From positions 1-64,000 of the forward strand of contig NZ_JAGPYN010000018.1 of assembly GCF_018069805.1 (NCBI RefSeq): a stretch of 64,000 nucleotides of DNA, read 5' to 3'. Both the position numbers and the translations under genes were made by a program. Each line of letters begins with the position of its first letter. Position 1 is the first letter of the stretch. Source of the DNA: Pseudoalteromonas ostreae (GTDB lineage: Bacteria > Pseudomonadota > Gammaproteobacteria > Enterobacterales > Alteromonadaceae). Shown here piece by piece: positions 36,179 through 45,625 of the stretch. The notes beneath the pieces are model-generated. The model saw nothing but the letters and a program-made list of their open reading frames with translations, was not told where the DNA came from and searched no databases.

Positions 36179-37354
36179 ATGTTAAATACCCCATTTTCTC
36201 CTTGGCCTAGCTTTACTCAGCAAGAGGCTGATGCTGTAAGTCGTGTTGTTTTGTCAAACAAAGTTAACTATTGGACGGGTACTGAAGGCCGTGAATTTGA
36301 AAAAGAGTTTGCCATCTGGGCTGATAGTCAATACGCAATAGCACTTGGTAATGGTACGCTTGCATTAGATATTGCGCTTAAAGCGTTAAATGTAGGTGCA
36401 GGTGATGAGGTTATAACTACACCGCGTACTTTTTTAGCATCAGCCTCTAGTATTGTTACTGCTGGCGCAGCACCGGTATTTGCTGATGTTGACCTAAACA
36501 GCCAAGCGATTACTGCTGAGTCTATAAAGGCGGTACTTACACCAAAAACCAAAGCCGTTATTGTTGTACATTTGGCGGGTATGCCAGCTGAGATGGACGA
36601 AATAATGGCGCTCAGCAAGCAGCATGATTTTTATGTGATCGAAGATTGTGCACAAGCGCATGGCGCTAAGTATAAAGGTAAGTCTGTGGGCAGTATAGGC
36701 CACATTGGGGCATGGAGTTTTTGCCAAGATAAAATAATGACTACCGGCGGTGAAGGCGGCATGGTAACCACAAACTCAAAAGAGTTATGGTCAGCTATGT
36801 GGAGCTATAAAGACCACGGTAAAAGCTTTGATGCCATTTATAACCGTGAACACCCACCAGGGTTCAGGTGGCTGCATGAAAGCTTTGGTACTAACTGGCG
36901 CATGACTGAAATGCAAGCCGCAATCGGCCGTATTCAATTAACCCGCATGAGCGATTGGACTGCTAAACGCCAAACATACGGGACGCAGCTTGATAAAGCT
37001 GCAAGTGCTTTTGACTGTATTCGTTTAGTTGAGGTTCCGAAATACAGTGAACATGCAGAATATAAGCATTATATGTTTATAAAGCCAGAACAGTTAGCCA
37101 AAGGTTGGGATCGCGACCGTATAGTTAACACTATAGTTGAGCACGGAGTACCGTGTTTTCAAGGTAGTTGCTCAGAAGTGTATTTAGAAAAAGCGTTTGA
37201 TAACACCCCATGGCGCCCAGAAACCCGCCTACCGAACGCTGTTGAACTTGGTGAAACGTCAATCATGTTTTTAGTGCACCCAACGTTGACTGAATCTGAA
37301 ATAGCCAAAACAACTCAAGTAATGAAAGAAGTGTTTGAGTTGGCGAGTAAGTGA
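36179..37354 (+). CDS. PglE-like UDP-4-keto-sugar aminotransferase
   Basis: This 391-residue DegT/DnrJ/EryC1 enzyme should aminate C4 of UDP-4-keto-6-deoxy-GlcNAc. It has NYWTGTEGREFEKEFA, ALGNGTLALDIALKAL, TTPRTFLASASSIV, VIEDCAQAHGAKYKGK and the PLP lysine (K185) in CQDKIMTTGGEGGM. GTNWRMTEMQAAIGRIQL is the family's sugar-site motif. It fits the PglE/WbpE-like 4-aminotransferases found with PglC/PglD/PglF. It follows the dehydrogenase by 3 bp. Confidence 0.9.
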   Translation: MLNTPFSPWPSFTQQEADAVSRVVLSNKVNYWTGTEGREFEKEFAIWADSQYAIALGNGTLALDIALKALNVGAGDEVITTPRTFLASASSIVTAGAAPVFADVDLNSQAITAESIKAVLTPKTKAVIVVHLAGMPAEMDEIMALSKQHDFYVIEDCAQAHGAKYKGKSVGSIGHIGAWSFCQDKIMTTGGEGGMVTTNSKELWSAMWSYKDHGKSFDAIYNREHPPGFRWLHESFGTNWRMTEMQAAIGRIQLTRMSDWTAKRQTYGTQLDKAASAFDCIRLVEVPKYSEHAEYKHYMFIKPEQLAKGWDRDRIVNTIVEHGVPCFQGSCSEVYLEKAFDNTPWRPETRLPNAVELGETSIMFLVHPTLTESEIAKTTQVMKEVFELASK

Positions 37355-37411
37355 TAGGTTGCTAGGGGCTAGGAAGAGACTAGGGACAAGGAAACTAAAG
37401 AGGGACGTTTT

Positions 37412-37868
37412 ATGCAATTTGAAAAACTGGATGTTTGGAAAAGAGCTGCTTGTTTAGCTTGTAATATTTATAAAGTTACTAAAAATTGCAATGATTACGG
37501 CTTTAAAGATCAGGTAATGCGGTCTGCTGTTTCTATTCCTTCTAATATAGCTGACAAAATTGCAGGAGCAAATTTTGAACGCGCTTGCGCGGCCTCGAAT
37601 AGGTGAGATAAACGGACTTATCGAATAACGAGTAGAGCGCGAAACTGCTAATGATGAATCTAGATTTTTATATTACGCGAAAGGCTCAGCTGGTGAGTTA
37701 GTCACACAACTTTATATTGGTATTGAAATTGGCTTTATAAATAAAGAGCATGGATTAAAGCTAATATCTGAAGCTAAAGAAGTTGCAGCAATGATCGCGG
37801 CGTTAATTAAACGCAGAAAAGGCTTTGTTAAAGAGCAAGAGCCTGATTATGATATTCCTAGCTCCTAG
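37412..37868 (+). pseudogene. Interrupted four-helix-bundle (S23-like) protein gene
   Basis: The first 50 or so codons (MQFEKLDVWKRAACLACNIY, RSAVSIPSNIAD) and, in another frame, codons from about 37,629 (ERETANDESRFLYYAKGSAGEL, then TQLYIGIEIGF) are the two halves of a four-helix-bundle/23S intervening-sequence protein. About 70-85 bp at 37,557-37,630, partly palindromic (CTCGAATAGG..., ...CGAATAACGAG), interrupts them where intact proteins read SNIAEG-ERE. The reading frame ends inside the TAGCTCC array. Such small genes occur often inside polysaccharide loci; their role is unknown. This copy should be non-functional. Confidence 0.82.
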
Positions 37869-37914
37869 CTCCTAGCTCCTAGCTCCTAGCTCCTAGCTCC
37901 TAGCTCCTAGCTCC
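37859..37914 (+). repeat. TAGCTCC tandem array, eight perfect copies
   Basis: Eight uninterrupted 7-bp units fill 56 bp at the end of the S23-like pseudogene and just upstream of the PglF-like gene. The unit read on the other strand (GGAGCTA) recurs in the CTAGGAGCTAGG words scattered in other gaps. Copy number is likely variable. It is too short and without spacers for a CRISPR. Confidence 0.97.
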
Positions 37915-38010
37915 TTTACTTTTTATACGCTATAATTCATAAAATATTAACAAATAAAGAGTATGCTATTAGCTCTTTGAATCAACAAAGTACAAAAAAG
38001 GGAACTTATT

Positions 38011-39966
38011 GTGGATAGTTTCATCCGATCTATTTTGAATGCCTCGCGTGCTAAAAAGCGCGTGATTACCTTATTTATTGATTCACTTTTTATCGCCGCA
38101 GCATTTTGGCTTGCTCTTATTGTGCGTTTAGATAGCTTTGCACCATTTAATGAACTTGGCAATTGGCTACTTTTAGCTATGTTAATTCCTACCGGTTTAA
38201 TCGCGTTTATTAATTTTGGTCTATATCGTGCGGTACTTAGGTACATGAATGCGCAAGCATTATGGGCTATTGTGCTTGGTACAGTTATCACCACTGTAAG
38301 TTTAGTATTACTGTCGTTTTTTGTCGGTATTACCATCCCACGGACTATGCCTTTTATCTTTGCTTGGTTATGTTTGTTGACAGTTGGTGGTTCACGCATT
38401 GTAGTGCGCGCCATGATCGGAAAAATGGCCACTGTGAATAAGGAGTCGGTCATTATTTATGGTGCAGGCTCTGCGGGAAGGCAGCTTGCAACTGCACTTG
38501 GGGCGGGGCCTGAGTATTATGTTCGTGCTTTTATTGATGATGATGTAACTAAGCAAGGCTCTATCGTGCAAGGGATTCCCGTAATATGCTTTAAAGATAT
38601 TTATGAGCTTATTAATAAAGGCAAAGTAACTAAAGTATTATTAGCATTACCAAGTACTAGCCGTGCACGCCGAAAAGAAGTACTCGCCCAACTGGAGCCA
38701 TTAACAGTTAAAGTTTTATCTATCCCTGGTATGGCCGATGTGGTTGAAGGTAAAGCGCAGCTTTCTGAATTTAGAGAAGTTGAAATTGAAGATTTATTAG
38801 GCCGTGATCCTGTTACACCAAAGCCTGAGCTTATGGCTGCAAATATTACTGGCAAGGTAGTAATGGTAACTGGGGCTGGCGGGTCTATTGGTTCAGAGCT
38901 GTGCAGGCAAATAATTAGGCAACAGCCTAAAAAGCTGGTGTTATTTGAAATATCAGAATTTGCCTTGTATTCAATTGAAAAAGAGATAAACGAATATATT
39001 ATTCACAATGCTATGGAGTTAGAATTAATCCCTATTATGGGATCGGTACAGCGTATTAATCGTATTGAAACCGCAATGATGGCATTCGGTGTGCAAACGG
39101 TTTATCACGCTGCTGCTTATAAACACGTTCCATTGGTTGAGCACAATGTAGTGGAGGGAGTACGTAATAATGTATTTGGTACTTACTACGCAGCCAAAGC
39201 TGCTGTAAATGCAGGGGTTGAGACTTTTGTCTTAATTTCCACCGACAAAGCTGTACGACCAACTAATGTAATGGGCGCTACTAAACGTATGGCTGAGCTG
39301 GTGTTACAAGGTTTGGCACAAACTAAGGGCAAAGAGCATCGCACCCGTTTTTGTATGGTGCGTTTTGGTAATGTGCTTGGTTCGTCTGGTTCTGTTGTAC
39401 CGTTATTTCGTAGGCAAATTAAGGGAGGTGGGCCAATTACGCTTACCCACCAAGATATAACCCGTTTTTTTATGACGATACCTGAAGCTGCACAACTGGT
39501 AATTCAAGCTGGATCTATGGGGAAAGGTGGTGATGTATTTGTACTCGACATGGGCGATTCGGTTAAAATTAAAGACTTAGCCAGTAAGATGATCCGTTTG
39601 TCAGGTTTTGAAGTGAAAGACAAAACCAACCCCCATGGTGATATTGAAATTCGATGTACCGGCCTGCGCCCAGGCGAAAAGCTATATGAAGAACTACTAA
39701 TTGGCGATAACGTGGGTGAAACACCGCACGAACGTATAATGACGGCAAATGAAACTATGCTCCCACTGCCTAAGTTAAAAGTGTTTTTAGAAGCATTTGA
39801 TATTGCTTGCCATAATTTTGACCACGAAATGATACGCCAATTGTTACTTGATGCCCCAACAGGGTTTAACCCAACTGATGGTATTTGTGATTTAGTATGG
39901 AATGCTAAAAAAGATGTACAGATCGAAAGTATCCCCCAAGCGAATGTTGTTAATTTAAAGGGGTAG
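38011..39966 (+). CDS. UDP-GlcNAc 4,6-dehydratase, membrane type (PglF/WbpM/CapD-like)
   Basis: This 651-residue inner-membrane enzyme makes UDP-2-acetamido-4-keto-2,4,6-trideoxyhexose. Four membrane helices lie in the first ~130 residues. A CoA-binding-like Rossmann domain (IIYGAGSAGRQLATAL) comes next, then the SDR dehydratase domain with GAGGSIGSE starting at G288. HAAAYKHVPLVE, ISTDKAVRPTNVMGATKR and LRPGEKLYEELL follow. Length fits WbpM (665). GTG start after an AAGGGA site. It supplies the keto sugar to the PglE- and PglD-like enzymes upstream. A tandem array lies 97 bp before it. Confidence 0.93.
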   Translation: MDSFIRSILNASRAKKRVITLFIDSLFIAAAFWLALIVRLDSFAPFNELGNWLLLAMLIPTGLIAFINFGLYRAVLRYMNAQALWAIVLGTVITTVSLVLLSFFVGITIPRTMPFIFAWLCLLTVGGSRIVVRAMIGKMATVNKESVIIYGAGSAGRQLATALGAGPEYYVRAFIDDDVTKQGSIVQGIPVICFKDIYELINKGKVTKVLLALPSTSRARRKEVLAQLEPLTVKVLSIPGMADVVEGKAQLSEFREVEIEDLLGRDPVTPKPELMAANITGKVVMVTGAGGSIGSELCRQIIRQQPKKLVLFEISEFALYSIEKEINEYIIHNAMELELIPIMGSVQRINRIETAMMAFGVQTVYHAAAYKHVPLVEHNVVEGVRNNVFGTYYAAKAAVNAGVETFVLISTDKAVRPTNVMGATKRMAELVLQGLAQTKGKEHRTRFCMVRFGNVLGSSGSVVPLFRRQIKGGGPITLTHQDITRFFMTIPEAAQLVIQAGSMGKGGDVFVLDMGDSVKIKDLASKMIRLSGFEVKDKTNPHGDIEIRCTGLRPGEKLYEELLIGDNVGETPHERIMTANETMLPLPKLKVFLEAFDIACHNFDHEMIRQLLLDAPTGFNPTDGICDLVWNAKKDVQIESIPQANVVNLKG

Positions 39967-39974
39967 GTTAAAAG

Positions 39975-40033
39975 GTAGGTGGGGCTTTATGCCGCGTAGT
40001 TTATAAAATTCATGGCGAAAGCCATTGCCTACG
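39975..40033. repeat. Composite palindromic repeat element, copy A
   Basis: A GTAGGTGGGGCTTTATGCCGCG half is followed by TTTATAAAATTCATGGCGAAAGCCATTGCCTACG. The outer GTAGG and CCTAC words are inverted to each other and each half has its own inner stem. The same two-part layout recurs at 50,011 and 53,997, so it is a defined REP/MITE-like unit. It sits between the PglF-like gene and galU. Confidence 0.8.
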
Positions 40034-40128
40034 TTACACCTAAGATTGCTGGAACCCTCAAGCCTAGCGAGCTAAGCTGCCACATTTATTCTAAAACTCC
40101 GATTCACTTCCGATAAAGCTTTGTGCTG

Positions 40129-40154
40129 TTAAATTAAATTAAATTAAATTAAAT
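40129..40154 (+). repeat. AAATT pentamer tandem repeat upstream of galU
   Basis: About five head-to-tail AAATT units end 19 bp before the galU start codon, just ahead of its ribosome binding region (AAAGGA). Copy-number change would alter spacing in the galU leader. Confidence 0.85.
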
Positions 40155-40173
40155 ATGAAATAAAGGACTAACT

Positions 40174-41085
40174 ATGAAAGCTGTTATACCAGTTGCAGGT
40201 CTTGGTACGCGTATGTTGCCAATGACTAAAGCAATCCCCAAGGAAATGCTACCTTTAGTTGATAAACCACTTATTCAATATATAGTGAATGAGTGTGTTG
40301 CGGCAGGTATTAAAGAAATTGTACTCGTAACTCATAGCTCTAAAAATGCTATTGAAAACCATTTTGATACTAGTTTTGAGCTTGAAGCGACACTTGAAAA
40401 GCGCGTAAAGCGTAAGTTACTTGATGAAGTGCGCTCTATTTGCCCTGCAGATGTAACTATTTTGCATGTACGCCAAGGTGAAGCTAAAGGTTTGGGTCAT
40501 GCGGTGTTGTGTGCTAAGCCAATCATTGGTGATGATGATTTTGTAGTTTTACTGCCAGATGTAATACTTGATGCGTATACTGCGGATCAAGAAACTGAAA
40601 ACTTAGCGGCAATGATTGCGCGTTTTAAAGCAACATCAGCAAGCCAAATTATGCTTGAACCGGTACCTGAGCAAGATGTATGCAAATACGGTATTGCTGA
40701 TATAAATGGCGCTGTAATTACTGCGGGCGAAAGTGCTAAAATCAAAACCATGGTTGAAAAACCAACTGTTGGTGATGCGCCATCAAACCTTGCTGTAGTC
40801 GGCCGTTATGTGCTGTCAAAAATTATTTGGCAATTACTGAGTAAAACTCCGGTTGGCGCAGGCGGTGAAATTCAATTAACTGACGCTATTGATATGCTGA
40901 TGAAAATTGAAACGGTTGAAGCATTTCATATGAGTGGTCGCGCCCATGATTGTGGCGATAAACTTGGTTATTTAAAAGCGATTGTTGAATACAGCATGCG
41001 TGATGAAAGCTTAGGCGCTGACTTTACAAACTTTGTAACAGAATTAGTTAACCCTAAAAAAACAAATTATTTAAAGGCAGTGTAA
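40174..41085 (+). CDS. galU: UTP-glucose-1-phosphate uridylyltransferase
   Basis: This 303-residue enzyme makes UDP-glucose from UTP and glucose-1-phosphate, feeding most surface glycans. It has [62 protein letters not shown] and [10 protein letters not shown]. These are standard GalU motifs, and the length matches E. coli GalU (302). It ends cluster II, the usual position of a conserved flanking gene. A ribosome binding site AAAGGA precedes the ATG. Confidence 0.96.
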   Translation: MKAVIPVAGLGTRMLPMTKAIPKEMLPLVDKPLIQYIVNECVAAGIKEIVLVTHSSKNAIENHFDTSFELEATLEKRVKRKLLDEVRSICPADVTILHVRQGEAKGLGHAVLCAKPIIGDDDFVVLLPDVILDAYTADQETENLAAMIARFKATSASQIMLEPVPEQDVCKYGIADINGAVITAGESAKIKTMVEKPTVGDAPSNLAVVGRYVLSKIIWQLLSKTPVGAGGEIQLTDAIDMLMKIETVEAFHMSGRAHDCGDKLGYLKAIVEYSMRDESLGADFTNFVTELVNPKKTNYLKAV

Positions 41086-41090
41086 ATTTA

Positions 41091-41115
41091 TTGTAGGCGC
41101 GGCTTTATGCCGCGC
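41091..41115. repeat. GTAGGCGCGGCTTTATGCCGCGC repeat after galU
   Basis: A stem GCGCGGC/GCCGCGC-type half-element follows the galU stop by a few bases. It may serve as a transcript end. Same family as the copies at 45,003 and 53,843. Confidence 0.7.
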
Positions 41116-41277
41116 ACTTTGTATTGAGGCGTTAGATTATAGGGGAGCTAGTCTCTAATCTTTGATTTTGTGCCTGTACCTTGGTCCCAAGTTCCAAGTA
41201 TCGTCATTACCCAGAGTAGCTTTAGCCTTTGCATTCAATTAAACTTAGTCTCTTCAATGTAACTTTTGGTGTTTTGT

Positions 41278-41757
41278 ATGGCTAAAGATAGGTTCGCGCC
41301 AAAACCTTTAAACGATATTATGGCTGGCCTGAGTGGTCGACTGTCGTCGTATGCAGGTAAAAGCCAAGCATTAGATAAACAACAAATTTTATTGAGTGAA
41401 TTTTTGGGGGCTAATTTAGGTGGAAAATGTCGCGTTAGTAATTATCGCGATGGTACGCTGATGATTGAGGCGGTATCTGCGCCTATAGCACTGCGTTTAA
41501 ACTACTTAAAAATGGATATGCTGACACACTTTCGTAGTGCCGGTATGGCAGAGCTTGGACAAATTAAAATTACTGCAAACCCACAAGTCAGCCAGCGATT
41601 AAGTGCAAATAATGCGTTAAAAACAGCTAATGCCACTCCTGCGAATAAATTAGCTATGAGTGAACAAACCGCTGATTACCTCAAAGCGATTGCACAAAGT
41701 GCACCACCATCACTAAAAGAAAAGCTAGAGCGATTAGCGAGGCATGGTAGGAAGTGA
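41278..41757 (+). CDS. DUF721-family protein (DciA-like)
   Basis: This 159-residue protein has the DUF721 core (LSEFLGANLGGKCRVSNY, GTLMIEAVSAPIALRL). Members include DciA, the DnaB helicase loader of bacteria lacking DnaC. The position just upstream of secA is common in gammaproteobacteria. I chose ATG 41,278 (MAKDRFAPKPL); an upstream in-frame TTG at 41,266 has no ribosome binding site. Involvement in replication is inferred from the family; a role other than helicase loading is possible. Confidence 0.8.
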   Translation: MAKDRFAPKPLNDIMAGLSGRLSSYAGKSQALDKQQILLSEFLGANLGGKCRVSNYRDGTLMIEAVSAPIALRLNYLKMDMLTHFRSAGMAELGQIKITANPQVSQRLSANNALKTANATPANKLAMSEQTADYLKAIAQSAPPSLKEKLERLARHGRK

Positions 41758-42170
41758 ACGTAAGCCATAAGTTTTAAGCCGTAAAATTCAGTGCTTATTA
41801 TTGGTGAGTATTTATAAATTTTACAATGGATTCCATATTTTTAAATCCGCTTACCACTTTGTCTTCTCCCCTTGATTTTCTTTTATCCACCTCCATATCT
41901 TCATAGTTAATATAATTTTATAGTCTTAATTAAAGTTATGTTTACGGCTTATTTTAAATTTTCTTGCAGAAAACTGATATCTTAACTATGCGATGGTTTG
42001 ATGTTTCGCAGAGTCTGGTATAGTAGCGCACGTATTGAACGCTGTATTTCACAACGTTTCTCGAAATTGCTAATTAATATGTGCTCATGTGAGTAATCTA
42101 TTAATTAGTAATTATAAAAATGGGTTAGCTGATACTCGGCTAGCAAAGAACACATTGTAACGGTTTTATC
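41758..42170. other. secA leader region
   Basis: These 413 bp hold no gene I can support. An extended -10 type promoter (TGGTATAGT, 42,016-42,024) lies about 147 bp before secA, so the mRNA has a long leader. Only tiny ORFs are present (for example MCSCE at about 42,079). No SecM- or VemP-like arrest peptide was recognised. Confidence 0.5.
42016..42024 (+). promoter_or_regulatory. Candidate extended -10 promoter of secA
   Basis: TGG-TATAGT fits the extended -10 consensus. A TTGATG at 41,998 gives only a 15-bp spacing as a -35 box, so recognition would rest mainly on the extended -10. Confidence 0.4.
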
Positions 42171-44879
42171 ATGATATCTAATTTATTTACCAAGATTTTT
42201 GGTAGTCGCAATGACCGCACTATTAAAAATTTAAGAAAGACGGTCGCGCTGATCAACGCGCTTGAAACGCAACTTGAAGCGCTTTCAGACGAAGATTTAA
42301 AAGCCAAAACAGCAGAGTTTAGAGAGCGTTACGATAACGGACAAGGTCTTGATGACATTCTACCAGAAGCGTTTGCTGTGGTACGTGAAGCATCAAAACG
42401 TGTAAATGGTATGCGTCACTTTGACGTACAGTTGCTAGGTGGTATGGTTTTACACCAAGGCCGCATCGCAGAAATGCGTACTGGTGAGGGTAAAACCCTT
42501 ACCGCAAGTTTACCAGCATACTTACGTGGTATAACGGGTAAAGGTGTTCACGTAATTACTGTGAATGACTACCTTGCCAAGCGCGATGCTGAAACTAACC
42601 GCCCATTATTTGAATTTTTAGGTTTAACTGTTGGTTGTAACGTACCGGGTATGATGCCGCAACAGAAAAAAGAAGCCTACGCCGCTGATATTACCTACGG
42701 TACTAATAACGAATTTGGTTTTGATTACCTGCGTGACAATATGGCGTTTAGCATTAACGAACGCGTACAACGTCCACTTTACTATGCGGTAGTCGATGAA
42801 GTTGACTCGATCTTAATTGATGAAGCCCGTACTCCACTGATTATTTCCGGCCCCGCTGAAGACAGTTCGCAGCTGTATGCTGAAATCAATACCATTGTTC
42901 CGCTTCTTGAATTACAAGAGAAAGAAGACGAAGAAGGTATTGAAGGCGATGGTGATTTCACTATTGATGAAAAAGCCAAGCAAGTTCATTTAACTGAACG
43001 TGGTCAAATTAAAGTTGAAGAATTACTGATTGAACGTGGTTTGATAGCTGAGGGCGACTCGCTTTATTCTGCTGCGAGTATTACCCTGCTTAGCCATATT
43101 TATGCGGCATTACGTGCTCATAAGTTGTATCAAAAAGACATTGATTACGTTGTAAAAGAAAACGAAGTAATCATTGTTGATGAACACACTGGCCGTACAA
43201 TGGAAGGGCGTCGTTGGTCTGAAGGTTTGCATCAAGCTGTTGAAGCAAAAGAAAATGTAAAAATTCAAAACGAAAACCAAACGTTAGCGTCAATTACATT
43301 CCAAAACTACTTCCGTATTTACGATACCCTTGCAGGTATGACCGGTACTGCCGACACTGAAGCATTTGAGTTTCAGTCAATCTATGGTCTAGATACTGTT
43401 GTTATGCCAACTAATAAGCCGATGATCCGTGAAGATCGCGCTGATTTAGTTTACTTAACGCAAGAAGAAAAATACGAAGCCATTCTAATCGATATTAAAG
43501 ATTGCCAAGAGCGCGGCCAGCCAGTATTGGTGGGTACGATTTCAATCGAAAGCTCTGAGTATTTATCGCAATTTTTACGTAAAGAAAAAATCAAGCACAA
43601 CGTACTTAATGCTAAATTCCATGCCCAAGAAGCAGACATCGTTGCCGATGCTGGTTTACCAGGCACAGTAACAATCGCAACTAACATGGCCGGTCGTGGT
43701 ACTGATATCGTGTTAGGCGGTAACTGGAATAGCGAAGTTGAAAAACTTGAAAATCCAACTGATGAGCAAATCAAAGCGATTAAAGAAGCGTGGCAAATTC
43801 GCCATGATGCAGTAATTGCTGCTGGTGGTTTACATATCATTGGTACTGAGCGTCACGAATCACGCCGTATCGATAACCAGCTACGTGGTCGTTCTGGCCG
43901 TCAAGGTGACGCCGGTTCAAGCCGTTTTTACCTTTCGATGGATGATGCGCTAATGCGTATATTCGCTGGTGAACGCATGACTAATATGATGCGTAAACTA
44001 GGTATGCAACGCGGTGAAGCGATTGAGCACCCGTGGGTTAACCGTGCCATTGAGAACGCGCAACGTAAAGTTGAAGCACGTAACTTTGATGTGCGTAAAC
44101 AGTTGCTTGAATACGATGATGTAGCAAACGACCAACGTCGCGTTGTTTACTCACAACGTAATGAGTTGCTTGAAGAAGGCGATATTTCAGAGACAATCAC
44201 GGTTATTCGTGGTGACGTATTGGGCAACACTATTGACCAATATATTGCACCGCAAAGTTTAGCTGAAATGTGGGATATTCCGGGCCTTGAAGAGCGCTTA
44301 AAGCAAGACTTCTTAATTGAGTTACCGATTACACAATGGTTAGCTGACGATAACAAACTTTACGAAGAAAAGTTACGTGAGCGTATTGAAGAGTCAGTTG
44401 AGCAAGCTTACAAACAGAAAGAGCAACAAGTTGGCGATTCTGTACTTCGTCAGTTTGAGAAAGCAATTATGCTACAAAGCCTGGATCAACATTGGAAAGA
44501 TCACCTTGCTGCGATGGATCACCTTCGCCAAGGTATTCATTTACGTGGCTACGCGCAAAAGAATCCTAAGCAAGAGTACAAGCGTGAGTCGTTTGAATTG
44601 TTCTCAGAGATGCTTGAGAATCTGAAAATTGATGTAGTTAGTATTTTAAGTAAAGTACAAGTACGTGCTGAAGAAGATGTTGAAAAAATCGAAGAGCAAC
44701 ACCGCCAAAGTGAAAATGCTCCTCGCGAATATCAACATGAAGAAGTTGAGCACGTAGGCGGCGAAGCACCTCAAGGTGCGGTTGTAACATCACGCGCAGA
44801 GCCAAAAGTTGGCCGCAACGAACCTTGCCCGTGTGGCTCGGGTCAAAAGTTCAAACAGTGTTGTGGTAAGTTAAAATAA
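42171..44879 (+). CDS. secA: Preprotein translocase ATPase SecA
   Basis: This 902-residue motor drives secretory proteins through SecYEG. Landmarks are MRTGEGKTL with K108 (Walker A), [21 protein letters not shown] (DEAD-type motif, named by [12 protein letters not shown]), [22 protein letters not shown], and the C-terminal zinc site [15 protein letters not shown] that binds SecB and phospholipid. Length matches E. coli SecA (901). A strong terminator follows 22 bp after the stop. Confidence 0.98.
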   Translation: MISNLFTKIFGSRNDRTIKNLRKTVALINALETQLEALSDEDLKAKTAEFRERYDNGQGLDDILPEAFAVVREASKRVNGMRHFDVQLLGGMVLHQGRIAEMRTGEGKTLTASLPAYLRGITGKGVHVITVNDYLAKRDAETNRPLFEFLGLTVGCNVPGMMPQQKKEAYAADITYGTNNEFGFDYLRDNMAFSINERVQRPLYYAVVDEVDSILIDEARTPLIISGPAEDSSQLYAEINTIVPLLELQEKEDEEGIEGDGDFTIDEKAKQVHLTERGQIKVEELLIERGLIAEGDSLYSAASITLLSHIYAALRAHKLYQKDIDYVVKENEVIIVDEHTGRTMEGRRWSEGLHQAVEAKENVKIQNENQTLASITFQNYFRIYDTLAGMTGTADTEAFEFQSIYGLDTVVMPTNKPMIREDRADLVYLTQEEKYEAILIDIKDCQERGQPVLVGTISIESSEYLSQFLRKEKIKHNVLNAKFHAQEADIVADAGLPGTVTIATNMAGRGTDIVLGGNWNSEVEKLENPTDEQIKAIKEAWQIRHDAVIAAGGLHIIGTERHESRRIDNQLRGRSGRQGDAGSSRFYLSMDDALMRIFAGERMTNMMRKLGMQRGEAIEHPWVNRAIENAQRKVEARNFDVRKQLLEYDDVANDQRRVVYSQRNELLEEGDISETITVIRGDVLGNTIDQYIAPQSLAEMWDIPGLEERLKQDFLIELPITQWLADDNKLYEEKLRERIEESVEQAYKQKEQQVGDSVLRQFEKAIMLQSLDQHWKDHLAAMDHLRQGIHLRGYAQKNPKQEYKRESFELFSEMLENLKIDVVSILSKVQVRAEEDVEKIEEQHRQSENAPREYQHEEVEHVGGEAPQGAVVTSRAEPKVGRNEPCPCGSGQKFKQCCGKLK

Positions 44880-44901
44880 CCAAATGTTATAATTAACCAT
44901 T

Positions 44902-44930
44902 AAAAAGCGACGCCTGCGTCGCTTTTTTGT
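44902..44930 (+). terminator. Rho-independent terminator of secA
   Basis: Eleven-base arms AAAAAGCGACG and CGTCGCTTTTT with a CCTG loop end in a T-run. It may act in both directions because both flanks are A/T tracts. Confidence 0.92.
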
Positions 44931-45002
44931 TTTTCGGAATGTGGTTAAAGGTACTAGGAAGACAAAGGTGCTAGGAGCTAGGATAGCGCCTTTGTTTTAA
45001 AG

Positions 45003-45028
45003 CGTAGGCGCGGCTTTATGCCGCGCGG
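45003..45028. repeat. GTAGGCGCGGCTTTATGCCGCGCGG repeat before mutT
   Basis: This copy contains an ATG in frame with mutT (at 45,018), which would add a false N-terminal extension. CTAGG words (44,953-44,984) lie upstream. Confidence 0.7.
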
Positions 45029-45047
45029 TTTTAATAAAGGTATTACG

Positions 45048-45443
45048 ATGACTAAAAAAATTGTGCATGTAGCGGTGGGGGTTATCAAAGCAGATAACAC
45101 ACTATTTATCTGTAAGCGCCCTGACGATAAACATCAAGGTGGTTTGTGGGAGTTTCCGGGCGGCAAAGTAGAAGCTGGTGAAACGGTATTCGAAGCACTA
45201 AAGCGCGAACTTCAAGAAGAAGTAGGTTTAACAATTAATAGTTCAAGCGAGCTGATGGTTATTGAGCATGATTATGGCGATAAATGTGTAAAACTCGACG
45301 TGCATTTAGTTACTGATTTTAGCGGCCAAGCCCATGGTGCAGAAGGTCAGCAAAGTGCATGGGTCGCAATAGATCAATTAGATGAATACAACTTCCCTGC
45401 TGCAAACGTAGAAATCATTGAAAAAATAAAAACACAGTGGTGA
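45048..45443 (+). CDS. mutT: 8-oxo-dGTP diphosphatase (Nudix hydrolase)
   Basis: This 131-residue enzyme hydrolyses 8-oxo-dGTP to keep oxidised G out of DNA. The complete Nudix box GX5EX7REUXEEXGU occupies residues 39-61 (G39, E45, R53, E54, E57, E58). The N-terminus VHVAVGVIKADNTLFICKRP and length match MutT (129). secA-mutT linkage is common in gammaproteobacteria. I chose ATG 45,048; an upstream in-frame ATG lies inside a repeat element. Confidence 0.92.
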   Translation: MTKKIVHVAVGVIKADNTLFICKRPDDKHQGGLWEFPGGKVEAGETVFEALKRELQEEVGLTINSSSELMVIEHDYGDKCVKLDVHLVTDFSGQAHGAEGQQSAWVAIDQLDEYNFPAANVEIIEKIKTQW

Positions 45444-45625
45444 ACATAAAATAGCGCGAGGTGAACTCCTATTTACAAACTTTGTTACATATTAAAAGCG
45501 GCTGTTTTGGCTTATCGGTTTATTGTTACATGGAACATGTTTAAGATGGGGCTAACGAATATTCTATTTAAGAGCCTTATTTGAGTGGCTGAGTATTCAA
45601 ACAATAACTAACAAACGAGACAATC

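Noticed and set aside
37859-37914. CRISPR array
   Set aside because: The repeats are 7 bp and directly abut with no spacers; it is a simple tandem repeat and no cas genes are present.
2332-41085. Insertion sequences or phage in the polysaccharide region
   Set aside because: No transposase, integrase or phage gene was recognised; gene change here looks like segment exchange plus small repeats.
41758-42170. SecM-type arrest peptide upstream of secA
   Set aside because: Only very short ORFs occur and none has a signal sequence or an arrest motif such as FxxxxWIxxxxGIRAGP.
45018-45047. Upstream start of mutT giving MPRGFNKGIT
   Set aside because: This stretch is the 3' part of a dispersed palindromic repeat; the MutT family begins near the next ATG.
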